Positions 35,958 to 46,603 are shown, counted from the first letter of the stretch. The stretch is 64,000 nucleotides of DNA from Psychrobacter sp. P2G3 (GCF_001593285.1 NZ_CP012529.1:1240001-1304000); one strand, 5' to 3'. The notes: generated from the letters alone by a model not told the origin. Made by a program: numbers and translations.

Positions 35958-38525
35958 TACGCCACTCCCATCGCTTGCAGATGCGCTTGTACTTTTTGAC
36001 TTAATGTCTCCACCTCATCTACGATTTGCGATAAAGGCTCAGCATAACGCTCATCCAGCTCCTTAATACGGTTGGCAAGCTGGGCAGTGATGCGCTCAAT
36101 CTCATCTTCGATACGCCCTTGTAGCGTGGCGTGCCATTTATCATCAATCAATAGCGTCTTGATAGCCATTTCATCCAAAGTCGGATAGTGCTTAAATACT
36201 GCTAGATCTAACGCCTCTTGCGCTTCTTTTAATACCTTTTTAGCATTGGCTTCTAGCTCGAAGTAAGCGAGCAGTTGCTTGAGTGCCTCGATTTCATCGC
36301 TATCGGTGGCCAGCTTGAGACGTGCATTGACGCTCGACTTAGTAAAGCTGCCTTTGTCCGTAGCAGCATCTGCTAGTGAGCCTTCCTCATCGCCATGCTC
36401 TTCCGTATAGTCAGCTATGGTACTCGAGGCAGTATCTAGCTCGGCTTGCATTTCATCGATATGGGCTTGCTCATCGCTATAGTAGCGGTCGATGATGAGC
36501 GCAGGCGGAATCAGCTCGGCTTTATATTTCACCTTATTGATAGTCAGGTCAGGCTCTTCTTTAAGCTTTTCACCTTTAGCCACGACCAACTTGCGCAGCT
36601 GTGCGCCTACTTGCCAGCCATCTTGACTAATAGCATAGATGTCGTCCTGCAAGCTCTCACTCCAGTAGTCCATCAATATTTGATAGATATCATATTTATC
36701 GAGAAGGGGCGCTATTTCGTAGCGCTGTAGCAAATCTTCGCTGATTTTATGAATAAGGGCTTTAGGTCTATCGCCTTTGGTGATTTCACTCAGCTGGATA
36801 GCTTGCCACCAGTCATTGAATGGCGTTAAGCTTTGCTCAGCAAAGGCAATAAACTCAGGATGAGCCAATACCGCTGCTTTGACCTCAGTCGATGCCACGA
36901 GACACTCGCGGTAACCATCACGTAAATCAGAAAATAGCGTCTGGCGTAAGGTAGGTAGTACTTGCCAATAAGACTCTAGAGAGTCGATGTCGGCAACAGG
37001 GATACCGCCTTTTAAATGCGCGGTCAGATCATGCTGATCTTCATCGATACTGGCATCGATATAGCGAGGAATGTTTAAGTTATAGTCGTTATCAATGATT
37101 TCATCTAATTCAACCATTCGGCTATAGCCTGTTAGATTGATTTGAGAGTTAAAGACATCGACGATTTTGTGAATATCTTGGCTACGTAAGCGGTTTTTAT
37201 TGCCATCTTTCATGTAGCCGCGGCTGGCATCTATCATAAACAGACCCGCGTCACCTTTTGCTCGACTCTCTGCAGTATTTTTATCTATCACGATGACACA
37301 AGCAGGGATGCCTGTACCGTAGAATAGGTTGGCTGGCAAGCCGATGATGCCTTTAATGTAGCCTTGCTTGATTAAGTTCTGGCGGATATGTGCTTCAGCG
37401 TTACCACGGAACAGCACGCCATGGGGTAGAATCACTGCGCCAACACCAGTGCTTTTTAAACTTTTGATGATATGTAAAAGGAAAGCATAATCACCGTTCT
37501 TCTCGGGCGGAATACCCCAAGTGAAACGGTCAAACTCATCAGACTCCGGGTTTAAACCACTGGTCCAGTTTTTATTACTAAACGGCGGGTTTGCCACGAT
37601 AAAATCAAAAGTCTTAAGCTGACTGCCTTCTACAAAATGCGGGGAAGATAGAGTATTGCCTTTATAGATGTCAGCGCCTGTGGCCCCGTGCAATATCATG
37701 TTCATCTTCGCCAATGCGGTAGTCGCGAAATCCATCTCTTGACCATAGATAGTCAAGCCGTTTGGTGCTTCATCACTAACCTTTAGCAGTAGAGAACCTG
37801 AACCGGCGTATCCGTAACATATTATAGTGGTGACATGACATTAGCCTCTTAAATACAGGCCATTTACGCCTAAATATTATGTCACCATGTTAGTTTTATT
37901 AATGGTGACATAAGCAATATAATGTCACCAACAGTTAAACGTAATAAGTATTTCAGGCTGGGTCATAGACAGTTGCGTCTAGTGGTGTATTGTCATCTAC
38001 ACCGATAATCTTCGCTAGAATACGTGACACTTCTGATGGCGTATAAAACTGCCCCTTTGACTTACCTGATTCGGTGGCGAAATGACGCATCAGATACTCG
38101 TAAGCATCGCCCAGCAGATCATCACCATCAGCACGGTTGCCTGATAAATCCAAACCTTCAAATATACCAATCAGCTTAGACAAGCGGTCAACGTGCTCTT
38201 TGCCTTTGCCCAGTTTTTCTTCGTCGTTGAAGTCAGCCACGTCAATGACACCACGCAGGCCATTGGCTTCAGCCAGCTTAGCGATAATCTTGTCGACCTT
38301 TTCGCCGATCTCTTTGTCACCTTTCAGCGCCACCATGTCATCGAAGCTACCACCTTCTGGTACTACGATATCGCCAAAGGCATCGTCTTTATATTTATCA
38401 GACACGTACTTCATAAATAGCATGGTCAATACGTAGTCTTTGTATTGGCTGGCATCCATGCCACCGCGTAGCTCATTGCAACTTGCCCAAAGGGTAGAAT
38501 AAATCTCGGTTTTCTTAAGTGCCAT
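35957..38525 (-). pseudogene. hsdM: Type I methyltransferase subunit hsdM, interrupted
   Basis: Two pieces make one HsdM. The first (38525 to 37953, 190 residues) holds the N-terminal domain (MALKKTEIYSTLWASCNELRG) and GQFYTP, and stops at VYDPA, the first residues of SAM motif I. The second resumes with GSGSLLLKVSDEAPNG and TIYGQEMDFATTALAKMNMILHG, has the catalytic NPPF (VANPPFSNKNW) and a long coiled C-terminus, ending at 35957. The junction carries about 148 bases of foreign sequence that replace the Cys-Gly of DPACGSG and put a TGA directly after the break. A downstream ATG at 37756 could give a 599-residue product lacking motif I. DNA methylation by this system should be lost. Confidence 0.85.
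37806..37953. mobile_element. MITE-like insertion inside hsdM
   Basis: About 148 bases separate the two halves of hsdM. The insert carries four copies of GGTGACAT in alternating orientation (near 37829, 37882, 37904 and 37922, the second and fourth as ATGTCACC), so both its ends and its centre are inverted repeats. It encodes nothing. No target duplication is evident at the junctions. It looks like a miniature transposable element or a collapsed IS. Confidence 0.65.
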
Positions 38526-39034
38526 AGTTATAAGTCTTATGATTAGAGGATACTTTATTAAGTGAAAAAATTATCGAAGAATGGTATCACATTACAGCTT
38601 GTTTGCTTGTCATATAGACTGACCTAAAGCGTTACTATATATAAGCTCTAGTCTAGCGTCAGTATAGTTAAGATAAAAGACCATTAAATAGTAATAGAGA
38701 GTCACACGTCATCTAATGTCGTAAGTGATCAGCGGTAACTTAAACTATAGTTACTCTACAATCAACAATATCAAGACATGTAGCTATTGATTCTCAAATT
38801 TATCTATTATTTTCTAGATATTAATTGTCAATCATTAACTAGCCATTTGTTTATGTTACTATTTACTTTTTGTAAGTTACAGTTTGTAATAGTGAATGTG
38901 GCCTGTAGTCATGGATGTTTTTTGACGTAAATATTGGTCATAGGGTTGAGGTTCTTCTAATTTAGCTATATTTGGACTTGATAGGCTTAGTAATAGAGCT
39001 GTCAATCTTTTATTTGATGAGATAGGTGGTATTG
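38526..39034. other. Divergent gap between hsdM and zorA
   Basis: About 500 bases of AT-rich sequence between the divergent restriction and Zorya operons. It must contain both promoters, but I cannot choose convincing -10/-35 pairs among many AT-rich candidates. No ORF or repeat worth listing was found. Confidence 0.4.
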
Positions 39035-41101
39035 ATGGATTTGTTAGGTTTAGCTCAATTTTCGCAAAAGTTCTTTATTTTGCCACTATCGATGTGTGCC
39101 TTCGTTTTGATTATCGGTACAATCTTTTATTTTAATTACACTAGACCTGCTAAATTACTGAAGATCAGGCTATCAAAGCTGGCTAGCGATTTAGAAAAGC
39201 TTGATAAAGAATCTATGACTGATAAAGATTCATTAGATGCAAGCTTTACCGATGACCCTGCTTTGAAACAAGCTTGGTTAAATTACAAGCACACCTTTCA
39301 TAATGTTTATGAAGTGGTGGACGGTGAAGATACTCTAGCTCATTCACGTGCAACTGCGCCTAGCGAGATATTTTTCTCTGAATCAGTTGTAGTTGACGTA
39401 CCCCTGAAAGTAGAATTTTATAAACATTTACCCGGTATGATTACCGGTATTGGTATTATTGCGACCTTTATAGGCTTACTATCTGGATTATTAGCATTTG
39501 ACCCTGCGGGTAATCCTGACAAGGTTCAAGATAGTTTAGATTTGCTGCTAAACGGGGTTGCCGAGGCCTTTATGGCTTCTGCAGTAGCTATTCTCGCAGC
39601 TATGGTTATCACGTGGCGTGAGAAATCATGGCTTAGACAGTGTTATGCACAGTTACAACGACTGAATACCGCCATTGATAATGCCTTCACTCCTGATGAT
39701 AGTGGTGAAGAATATCTAGCCAAGCTACTTAAATCATCTCAAGCAAATGAGGCTAATGCTCGACAACTTAAAGATAGTCTGGTTAATGATTTAAAAACCA
39801 TGATGACTAATTTGGTCGAAGAGAATAAAAGAAATCAAGCTGCCTTTGCAAGTCAATTGAGTGAGTCTTATGCTAAAACAAGCCAGTCGATGGCAACACA
39901 GATTGGCGAGTCTATTACAGATAACTTGCAAGGTCCTTTAGATAAAATTGCCTCGAGCGTGCAGCAGGTCAGCGGTGATCAAGGTTCGGCTGTGCAAGAA
40001 CTTATGACTGATGTCCTAACCGCATTTATGAGTAAGTTGGAAACGACATTCGGTGGTCAAATGACAGGTATGAGCGACATGATGACTCAGTCTGTTACGG
40101 CCATGCGTGAGATGCAATCTGGTTTCTCTCAATTAATTACAGATATGCAAACTAACAGTGAAGTGTCGACTAAAACTTTAGAAACTCAAATGGCAAAAAT
40201 GATGGAAGATATTCATCAAAAGCAAAATGAGATGTCTACCCAAATGAACGAAATGGTAGAAAATTTATCAGCAGGTTCGGCTAAGATTGGTGATCAGGGG
40301 CTATATGCTGTTGAGCAGTTAAACAGTAAGGTTTCAGAGCTTGTATCGGGTTTAGGTACTTCAATGTCAGAGTTGCTATCAAGTGTCGCAGAGCAACGTA
40401 TCGAGCAGGATCGCCAAATATCAAATAACCAACAGAAATTGCATGAGCAGTCGTCTGTAATGATTGATAGCTTAGGCAGTGAAATTAAAGAGCTCATTAC
40501 GCATAGCAAAGAAGCCGTTCAAACTCATAAAGAAAACATCCAAAAACTCTCTCAAGTGACCACCGATAGTATCACTGGTATGAATAATGGTGCAGAAAGA
40601 ATGCGCTTGGCTGCTGAGCAGTTTACTACGGCTGGTAGCTCGCTAAGCGCAGTGACTGGTAAAACATCAGAACTTATTGCACAGGTTAATACGACTTCGA
40701 CCAATATGACTAGTGCAAGCAGTAATCTGATTGAGTTGATAAGAGATTATAAAAACTCTCAAAACAGCGTTAACCTTGCAATTGAAACACTAGAAACTCT
40801 CATTCAGCAGTCAAAGTCTGAAGCTGGGATGAGTAGTCAAATGCTTAATGATATGCAGAATATGACTACAGCTTTAAGCCAAGTGAAGATGGAGATGCAA
40901 GAGTATTTAGCAGAAGTTAGTGATGTTCTAGTGAAGAGCTTTGATAGTTTTGGTACTTCCGTTGAAAGTAGTCTAAATCAATCGCTATTGTCTTTTGACA
41001 ATACACTTGACCAAGCCGTTAAACGTCTTGCAACAGGGGTAGAGGGTTTAGGTAATGTGGTTGAAGACCTTGAAGATCTTACGCAAAAAACCAGACGCTA
41101 A
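39035..41101 (+). CDS. zorA: Zorya defence protein ZorA (MotA/ExbB-like stator with long tail)
   Basis: A 688-residue inner-membrane protein. It has three clear hydrophobic segments (about 13-33 FFILPLSMCAFVLIIG; about 130-155 MITGIGIIATFIGLLSGLLAF; about 180-200 AEAFMASAVAILAAMVITW) in the MotA/TolQ/ExbB pattern, then a 450-residue helical coiled-coil tail rich in Gln, Met and Ser. That long cytoplasmic tail distinguishes ZorA from flagellar MotA and is thought to carry the infection signal to effectors. The ATG at 39035 is preferred over a GTG three codons upstream because AGGTGG precedes it. It starts a zorABCD operon with 18 bases before zorB. Confidence 0.93.
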   Translation: MDLLGLAQFSQKFFILPLSMCAFVLIIGTIFYFNYTRPAKLLKIRLSKLASDLEKLDKESMTDKDSLDASFTDDPALKQAWLNYKHTFHNVYEVVDGEDTLAHSRATAPSEIFFSESVVVDVPLKVEFYKHLPGMITGIGIIATFIGLLSGLLAFDPAGNPDKVQDSLDLLLNGVAEAFMASAVAILAAMVITWREKSWLRQCYAQLQRLNTAIDNAFTPDDSGEEYLAKLLKSSQANEANARQLKDSLVNDLKTMMTNLVEENKRNQAAFASQLSESYAKTSQSMATQIGESITDNLQGPLDKIASSVQQVSGDQGSAVQELMTDVLTAFMSKLETTFGGQMTGMSDMMTQSVTAMREMQSGFSQLITDMQTNSEVSTKTLETQMAKMMEDIHQKQNEMSTQMNEMVENLSAGSAKIGDQGLYAVEQLNSKVSELVSGLGTSMSELLSSVAEQRIEQDRQISNNQQKLHEQSSVMIDSLGSEIKELITHSKEAVQTHKENIQKLSQVTTDSITGMNNGAERMRLAAEQFTTAGSSLSAVTGKTSELIAQVNTTSTNMTSASSNLIELIRDYKNSQNSVNLAIETLETLIQQSKSEAGMSSQMLNDMQNMTTALSQVKMEMQEYLAEVSDVLVKSFDSFGTSVESSLNQSLLSFDNTLDQAVKRLATGVEGLGNVVEDLEDLTQKTRR

Positions 41102-41119
41102 TTTTGGAGTGTATCGCTA

Positions 41120-41851
41120 ATGATTGGTAATAGGTACGCTAAAAAACCTCGTTCGAAGGATGAGGGTGAAAAGCCTTTCTGGATCTCATTTGCTGACTTA
41201 ATGACAGCGCTAATGACGCTTTTTTTGGTAGTGATGGCGGTATCTTTAATGGTAGTCACTAAGAAAATTAATGAAGCAACCCAAGCGGAGAAAGAACGCA
41301 GTTCAGAGATCTTAGATATCTGTACTAGTATTAAAGACGACCTTACTTTAAAGAATCAGCTCATCACAGTAGACTGTAGAGAGAACCGTATAAATTTTGG
41401 TGAAGCAGGTCGCTTTGGGCATAATGATTACCGATTGAACTCAGAGGGTATACAGGCTCTAAGTGCTTTGGTGCCTGTTGTCTTGGAAGCTGCCAACAGT
41501 GAAAACGGCAAAAAATGGTTTAAACAGATTGTGATTGAAGGTTTTACAGATACTGATGGTTCATACTTATATAACTTGAATTTAAGTTTACGTCGCTCGG
41601 AATGGGTGATGTGTAGTTTATTGGATCCCACATTTAACCAAGAACTCACTTTAACTAATGAGCAAAAAAACCAAATCAAACAGCTGTTTCTAGCTGGAGG
41701 TGTTTCATTCAATGCGGCAAAAGACAGTAAAGAGGCTTCACGTCGCGTAGAACTACGGATGCAGTTTTATGGCTTAAAAGAAAAAGACAGTGCTGAAGCG
41801 CAGCCAATTTTTGTTTCAGCCCCTATTGAAACCTGTCAGTTGGCAAGGTGA
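41120..41851 (+). CDS. zorB: Zorya defence protein ZorB (MotB/OmpA-like)
   Basis: A 243-residue stator partner. One N-terminal membrane helix carries the proton-channel aspartate (D26 in FWISFADLMTALMTLFLVVMA), as in MotB. The C-terminal domain is OmpA/peptidoglycan-binding: KQIVIEGFTDTDGSYLYNLNLSLRRSEWV, and later SKEASRRVELRM, the segment that grips the cell wall. Together with a ZorA pentamer it forms a proton-driven motor around the phage entry site. The stop overlaps the beginning of the zorC frame by 4 bases. Confidence 0.93.
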   Translation: MIGNRYAKKPRSKDEGEKPFWISFADLMTALMTLFLVVMAVSLMVVTKKINEATQAEKERSSEILDICTSIKDDLTLKNQLITVDCRENRINFGEAGRFGHNDYRLNSEGIQALSALVPVVLEAANSENGKKWFKQIVIEGFTDTDGSYLYNLNLSLRRSEWVMCSLLDPTFNQELTLTNEQKNQIKQLFLAGGVSFNAAKDSKEASRRVELRMQFYGLKEKDSAEAQPIFVSAPIETCQLAR

Positions 41852-41856
41852 ATGTG

Positions 41857-43278
41857 ATGAGTATAGCTATTTTAAAGCAGAGGCTAAATCAAAGTATCGA
41901 TAAGTTCTCTGAACCGGCCCAGTTGCATAACAAATTTGCTAGACCGAATAAACTAATTAAGACCTTAGGCCTTATTGAACGTAAGTTTGATGATATGGAG
42001 AATGCCCAGCCTATCGAAGAAAAAATGGTTAACTCAATTTTAAAGTTAGAAAAGCATGGCACAGACTATCTAACAAAGCGCGATTGGAAGAACCTAGCTT
42101 GGTCATTAAGTAAGAAACTGCTAAGTTATGAGGATAAAATACTTTTCACCTTTATAGGTGGCCAGCTTATTGAGCAGTTTAGCAAAATGGAGCCTGAGTC
42201 ACTAAAGCCTATTTATTTCCCGCTGTTGTACGGTTATTTTGCAGTAGAACAAGACGAGATAAACAAACGACCCAATAACTGGATTCAGCTCAGAAATATC
42301 TTAAATAACAATCGCTCTACATTATTTCAGGCCACGCTTAAGCCTAAAAAATGGCTTACCACGTTAACTGCTCATCCTGAAGTACTCTCACTAGATCCTT
42401 CAAAACGATTCATTCGTGATTTTTTACAGAATAGCGATGACAGCAGAGTCAGTAATCAGTTAGAAAGTTTGAGCATTGCACCAAACAGCTGGTTTTGGGA
42501 CAGTTTGGTCAACTCATCTATCAAGTCTGTTAAGACCATGAAAGAAGAGGATTACTTTAAAGTGATTCCACGTTTTTTACTGCTATTAGAAAGAAATCCT
42601 ATCTATACCACCGCTATTCTAACAGCTCTACTTGAACGCTATGCTGCTACCTCAAAGCGCGCGGTAGTACACGGAGCTTTAAAGCACGTCTGTTTGACGC
42701 AATGGGATAATCCGCAATACGACTCATCAGCAGGCTGGCGGAATGTCAGTTCAGACACTAAAAAAATGGTGATTCAGTGGTTTGTCCGAGCCGACTTAGA
42801 GGCTTTCTTTAAATTATTCAGCCAAACAGCTGATGTCGACCGCTTTGATTATTGGATTAAATTTATTGATAAAATCTCGTTTTCTCAGATATTTTTAGGC
42901 CCAGCAGCCGTGCAATCTAGACATGCTGAGCATAGAAAGTTCAGAGAGCTTAATCATGGCAGATTAAAAAATATTACGGGTTCTACTCCTAGTAATAATG
43001 CTTTTTTACTAAAAATTGATAACGTCCATATTGTTGATTTTTCAGATACTGGAAATGCTTGCTATGGATATAGTGATTTACCTTTTAATCTTAGTAAGAA
43101 AAACATAACGGTTCATGAATTAAAGAGCAAACAGCATTCAATATTTAAAAGTGATTCTGGTCGAGCAATGAGTTTGAGTCATTCAGGAAACTGGGAAGCA
43201 AAATTTGATGAAAAACTCGCTGAGTTGGGCGTCTTTGCAAGCCAATCCAGTAGTCTAAAATACAAAAAACGTTATTAA
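41857..43278 (+). CDS. zorC: Zorya defence protein ZorC (EH-signature domain)
   Basis: About 473 residues with no membrane segment or signal peptide; a cytoplasmic protein. It matches ZorC by size, position between zorB and zorD, and the C-terminal EH-signature region (FRELNHGRLKNITGSTPSNNAFLLKI, FSDTGNACYGY). ZorC is a DNA-binding accessory required by type I Zorya. The frame opens at a GTG (41848) overlapping zorB, but AAGG precedes the ATG at 41857 at normal distance, so that start is listed. No catalytic motif is apparent. Confidence 0.85.
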   Translation: MSIAILKQRLNQSIDKFSEPAQLHNKFARPNKLIKTLGLIERKFDDMENAQPIEEKMVNSILKLEKHGTDYLTKRDWKNLAWSLSKKLLSYEDKILFTFIGGQLIEQFSKMEPESLKPIYFPLLYGYFAVEQDEINKRPNNWIQLRNILNNNRSTLFQATLKPKKWLTTLTAHPEVLSLDPSKRFIRDFLQNSDDSRVSNQLESLSIAPNSWFWDSLVNSSIKSVKTMKEEDYFKVIPRFLLLLERNPIYTTAILTALLERYAATSKRAVVHGALKHVCLTQWDNPQYDSSAGWRNVSSDTKKMVIQWFVRADLEAFFKLFSQTADVDRFDYWIKFIDKISFSQIFLGPAAVQSRHAEHRKFRELNHGRLKNITGSTPSNNAFLLKIDNVHIVDFSDTGNACYGYSDLPFNLSKKNITVHELKSKQHSIFKSDSGRAMSLSHSGNWEAKFDEKLAELGVFASQSSSLKYKKRY

Positions 43279-43287
43279 AGAGCTGAT

Positions 43288-46200
43288 ATGAAACTAGCGT
43301 TCTGGAAAAGAAAAAAATCCGTTGAGCATGCTTCTGAAGAAGATGCAGTAGAAAGTATTCTGCCTTTACAGCTGCAATACGATGATATTGGCTTAAAGCA
43401 CTGCTATACATCTGCAGCTAAAACGGATGCAGATTTCTATTGGGAGAGCTTGGCTGACGAGGAGGTTGCCTATCAGTCAGATGATAACTATATCTTACCA
43501 TGGGAAGAGCTTTTTCAGATCCGACAAGACTCTGAGCATGATGGCGTTATTAATCTGCTCAACCTGCCGTTATCAAATGATTTATACCCAGTCATTCGTA
43601 GTGAAAATGGCCTCAGTGATTCGAATTTCCAAATTATTTTAGATGGCTGGTGCGATAACAACAAGGTTAAATTCAAAGGCTCAGTCAAGCGTACAGGAGC
43701 AATCATTAGTCTTGCTAGTAAAGAGCATCTGTTGAGTGAGGCAACTTGGAAGCTATTAGAGAAAATCAAAGAATTCTCTCGTGTCACGGATAAAGATAAA
43801 TCATTAAACCAAAAGTATTGGGCGCAAATACGCAGTTTAGCGAATAAAAGTGAGGCGAACTTAGATGAGTTTCTGCGTAAAACCATCGTACTTGCCCCAG
43901 AGCAGCTTCAACTTAACCTTCGTAAAAACTTAGTTAGTACAGAGTCAGTGATAGAGGTACAGCCTGACTTTAAAGATTCACCCTCAAATTGGCTACAAAC
44001 TTTTGATAAATATAATGACGTTCAAAACGAATATACGATCAGCTTACCAGAAGGTGGTTTGGCACACGTTATCATCGATCCGCAAGTTAAAAATGTGCTT
44101 AATGAAATTAAGAAGATGCCAAATCGTCGGATAGCTGGCGAGCGTGCACAGACGTTTTTACATAATCCTTTTGCTCAGTTAGGAGAAGATGCCGTCGAGG
44201 TTATCTCTTCAGAGGGTTTTGAGCAATCCAAAGAAGAAGCAGAAATCTATAGCTATCGTTTACTAATAGATAAAACTTATAATGAATTATCACATTTTAG
44301 TTTGGCTCAATTAACATTGCATGAAAACTCGAGTCGAGAACAAGATCCTATTCTTTTGGAACTCTCAAATCTAGAGCAAGCTCAACATTTTATCGCAACT
44401 TATGAGCGATCATCACCTGTTTTCTTATGGGCGGGCTATAGTATAGATAGAACAAACTACTTAGATAACCAGATGGAAGAGCTGAAAAGCGATCTAGAAA
44501 AAATTCAACAGTATGATGATGAATTGCAAGCTAAAACAGTGCTAGATTTAAGCAATTACAGCGATAGAGTGATTGGTATTGGTGAAGCTGAAAAACTGAG
44601 CTCTGAAGCCATTCAAAAAGATAGTGGTGAATCCGAATGGTTACCACAGAATTTTATTGATGAATCAGCCAACTTATCCCAATTCCCTTTCGAAAATACT
44701 GATGCCAGCACTGAACTGCTTGAGCAACGTATCCAGCATGCAGAAGCAGAAGGGGAGGATTTTGTTCTACACCCAGACAGTAATGTATCTATTGGCTTAG
44801 AAGATGCAAAAAACTTACTTGATGAGCTTCGTGAGTCAAAAGGTGAGGGCACAGCTGAAAACGATGTAGAACAAGAGCAGCCAGATATTGATGAGAAAAA
44901 GAAAAAATCCACCTTATTAATTGCCAATAATATCGATGAGGCTGACTTTACTAAGAAGAGAGCTGAAATTCTGACTTTTGATGAAAGTAATCGCCCTCCG
45001 GCCAGATTGCCCTCAAGTTTTAGAAGCCAAGAATTTAGTCTAAAAAAGCATCAAGAATATGGTATCGCTTGGCTACAAAACTTATATCAGTATGCGCCAA
45101 TTCAGGTAAGTGGTTGCTTGTTAGCGGATGATATGGGATTAGGGAAAACGTTGCAGTTACTTTGTTTTATTGGTGAGTATTTAGAAACCACAGAAGATAA
45201 AAAGCCCGCATTAGTCGTAGCGCCAGTTTCTTTATTGGAGAACTGGGAGGCTGAAATCAATAGATTTTTTAGCGCAAAGTTTGGCAAGGTTCTAAGCTTG
45301 TATGGAGATAACTTAAAACAGCGAAAAATACCGAAGCACTTAATATCCTCTCAATTAAGAAATGATTACGGAATAACGAATTTGCTTGAAGAAGGTTGGT
45401 TAGATGGTGCAGATATCGTATTGACTACTTATGAAACCATGCGAGACCTTGAGTTTTCTTTAGGAAGAGTAGATTGGAGTGTCATGATATGTGACGAAGC
45501 CCAAAAAATAAAAGTGCCTACTGCAATGGTTACTAAAGCCGCTAAAGCACAAAAAGCAGACTTTAAGATCGCTTGTACAGGTACACCTGTAGAAAACTCA
45601 CTTGTTGATTTATGGTGCTTGTTTGATTTCATTCAAGAAAATCTAATGGGTTCGCTTAGTGAATTTAATAAAGAGTATCGTCGTCCTATTGAAAAGAAAG
45701 ACGATGAAGACAATACGATAATAGATGAGCTTCGTCAATTGATAGAGCCACAAGTATTAAGACGTATGAAGCATGATGTCGCTGAGTTGCCAGCAAAACA
45801 CGAAGTTAATGATTGTAAAAATATTGAAATATCAACGCTGCAACGCACACTCTATAAACAAGTATCAAATGATTATAGAAGTTTATCTGAGCAAGGCCAC
45901 AAAGGCGTTATGTTAAAAGCGTTACATGACATGCGAATGATTTGTGCTCATCCCCTAAAGTTCCAACAGCAAGCGAATATCAATGATTCGCCTAAAGCTG
46001 AATGGTTAATAAAGACTTTAGAGACCATAAAACAAAAAGATGAGAAGGTAATTATTTTCACTGAGTTTAGAGATATTCAAGTCTTTTTAAAACGCCTTCT
46101 CCTTGAGCGATATGGATTAAGCGTTACTACAGTGAATGGGGATTCAAATACTAACAGTAGAGTAGGCTTAACTCGACAGGGCATTATTGATAAGTTCCAA

Positions 46201-46515
46201 GAAACGGATGGTTTCAATGTGATTATTTTATCCACGGTGGCAGTGGGTTTTGGTGTGAATATCCAAAAAGCTAATCATGTGGTCCATTATACACGAAGTT
46301 GGAACCCCGCTAAGGAAGACCAAGCAACCGATAGAGCCTACCGAATTGGGCAAGATAAAGAGGTTTATGTGTACTATCCATCTATTGCAGCAACTGATTT
46401 TGAGACGTTTGAGATTAAACTGGATAAGCTACTATCAAGTAAGCGTAGTCTTGCTGATGATATGTTGAAACCAAACGTAGAGCTCACTCAAGAACTGATT
46501 CAGTCGATTTATTGA
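43288..46515 (+). CDS. zorD: Zorya defence protein ZorD (SNF2-type helicase/nuclease effector)
   Basis: A 1075-residue protein. The first 560 residues are the Zorya-specific N-terminal region. A Swi2/Snf2 motor follows: Walker A LADDMGLGKTLQLL (about 615), VDWSVMICDEAQKIK (DEAQ, about 732), CTGTPVENSLVDLW, and in lobe 2 KVIIFTEFRDIQVFL, STVAVGFGVNIQKANHVVHY and the arginine finger segment DQATDRAYRIGQ (about 1015). ZorD is the DNA-degrading effector of type I Zorya. It begins 10 bases after zorC and ends the operon. All motor motifs look intact, so the system should be functional. Confidence 0.94.
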   Translation: MKLAFWKRKKSVEHASEEDAVESILPLQLQYDDIGLKHCYTSAAKTDADFYWESLADEEVAYQSDDNYILPWEELFQIRQDSEHDGVINLLNLPLSNDLYPVIRSENGLSDSNFQIILDGWCDNNKVKFKGSVKRTGAIISLASKEHLLSEATWKLLEKIKEFSRVTDKDKSLNQKYWAQIRSLANKSEANLDEFLRKTIVLAPEQLQLNLRKNLVSTESVIEVQPDFKDSPSNWLQTFDKYNDVQNEYTISLPEGGLAHVIIDPQVKNVLNEIKKMPNRRIAGERAQTFLHNPFAQLGEDAVEVISSEGFEQSKEEAEIYSYRLLIDKTYNELSHFSLAQLTLHENSSREQDPILLELSNLEQAQHFIATYERSSPVFLWAGYSIDRTNYLDNQMEELKSDLEKIQQYDDELQAKTVLDLSNYSDRVIGIGEAEKLSSEAIQKDSGESEWLPQNFIDESANLSQFPFENTDASTELLEQRIQHAEAEGEDFVLHPDSNVSIGLEDAKNLLDELRESKGEGTAENDVEQEQPDIDEKKKKSTLLIANNIDEADFTKKRAEILTFDESNRPPARLPSSFRSQEFSLKKHQEYGIAWLQNLYQYAPIQVSGCLLADDMGLGKTLQLLCFIGEYLETTEDKKPALVVAPVSLLENWEAEINRFFSAKFGKVLSLYGDNLKQRKIPKHLISSQLRNDYGITNLLEEGWLDGADIVLTTYETMRDLEFSLGRVDWSVMICDEAQKIKVPTAMVTKAAKAQKADFKIACTGTPVENSLVDLWCLFDFIQENLMGSLSEFNKEYRRPIEKKDDEDNTIIDELRQLIEPQVLRRMKHDVAELPAKHEVNDCKNIEISTLQRTLYKQVSNDYRSLSEQGHKGVMLKALHDMRMICAHPLKFQQQANINDSPKAEWLIKTLETIKQKDEKVIIFTEFRDIQVFLKRLLLERYGLSVTTVNGDSNTNSRVGLTRQGIIDKFQETDGFNVIILSTVAVGFGVNIQKANHVVHYTRSWNPAKEDQATDRAYRIGQDKEVYVYYPSIAATDFETFEIKLDKLLSSKRSLADDMLKPNVELTQELIQSIY

Positions 46516-46534
46516 TTATAGTGGTTGTTTAACT

Positions 46535-46588
46535 GCCTCATTATGGTTGGAGACTCAATATTCTGAGAGTGTATGACCATACTGAGGC
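46535..46588. terminator. Inverted repeat between zorD and the LRR gene
   Basis: GCCTCATTATGGT at 46535-46547 faces ACCATACTGAGGC at 46576-46588 (12 of 13 pairs), between the convergent ends of zorD and the LRR gene. There is no T-run, so a terminator role for both transcripts is a guess from position. Confidence 0.4.
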
Positions 46589-46603
46589 GCTTCACATTAC
46601 TTT

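Noticed and set aside
39035..41851. Flagellar stator motA/motB
   Set aside because: ZorA has a long coiled tail unlike MotA, no flagellar genes are near, and zorC and zorD follow directly.
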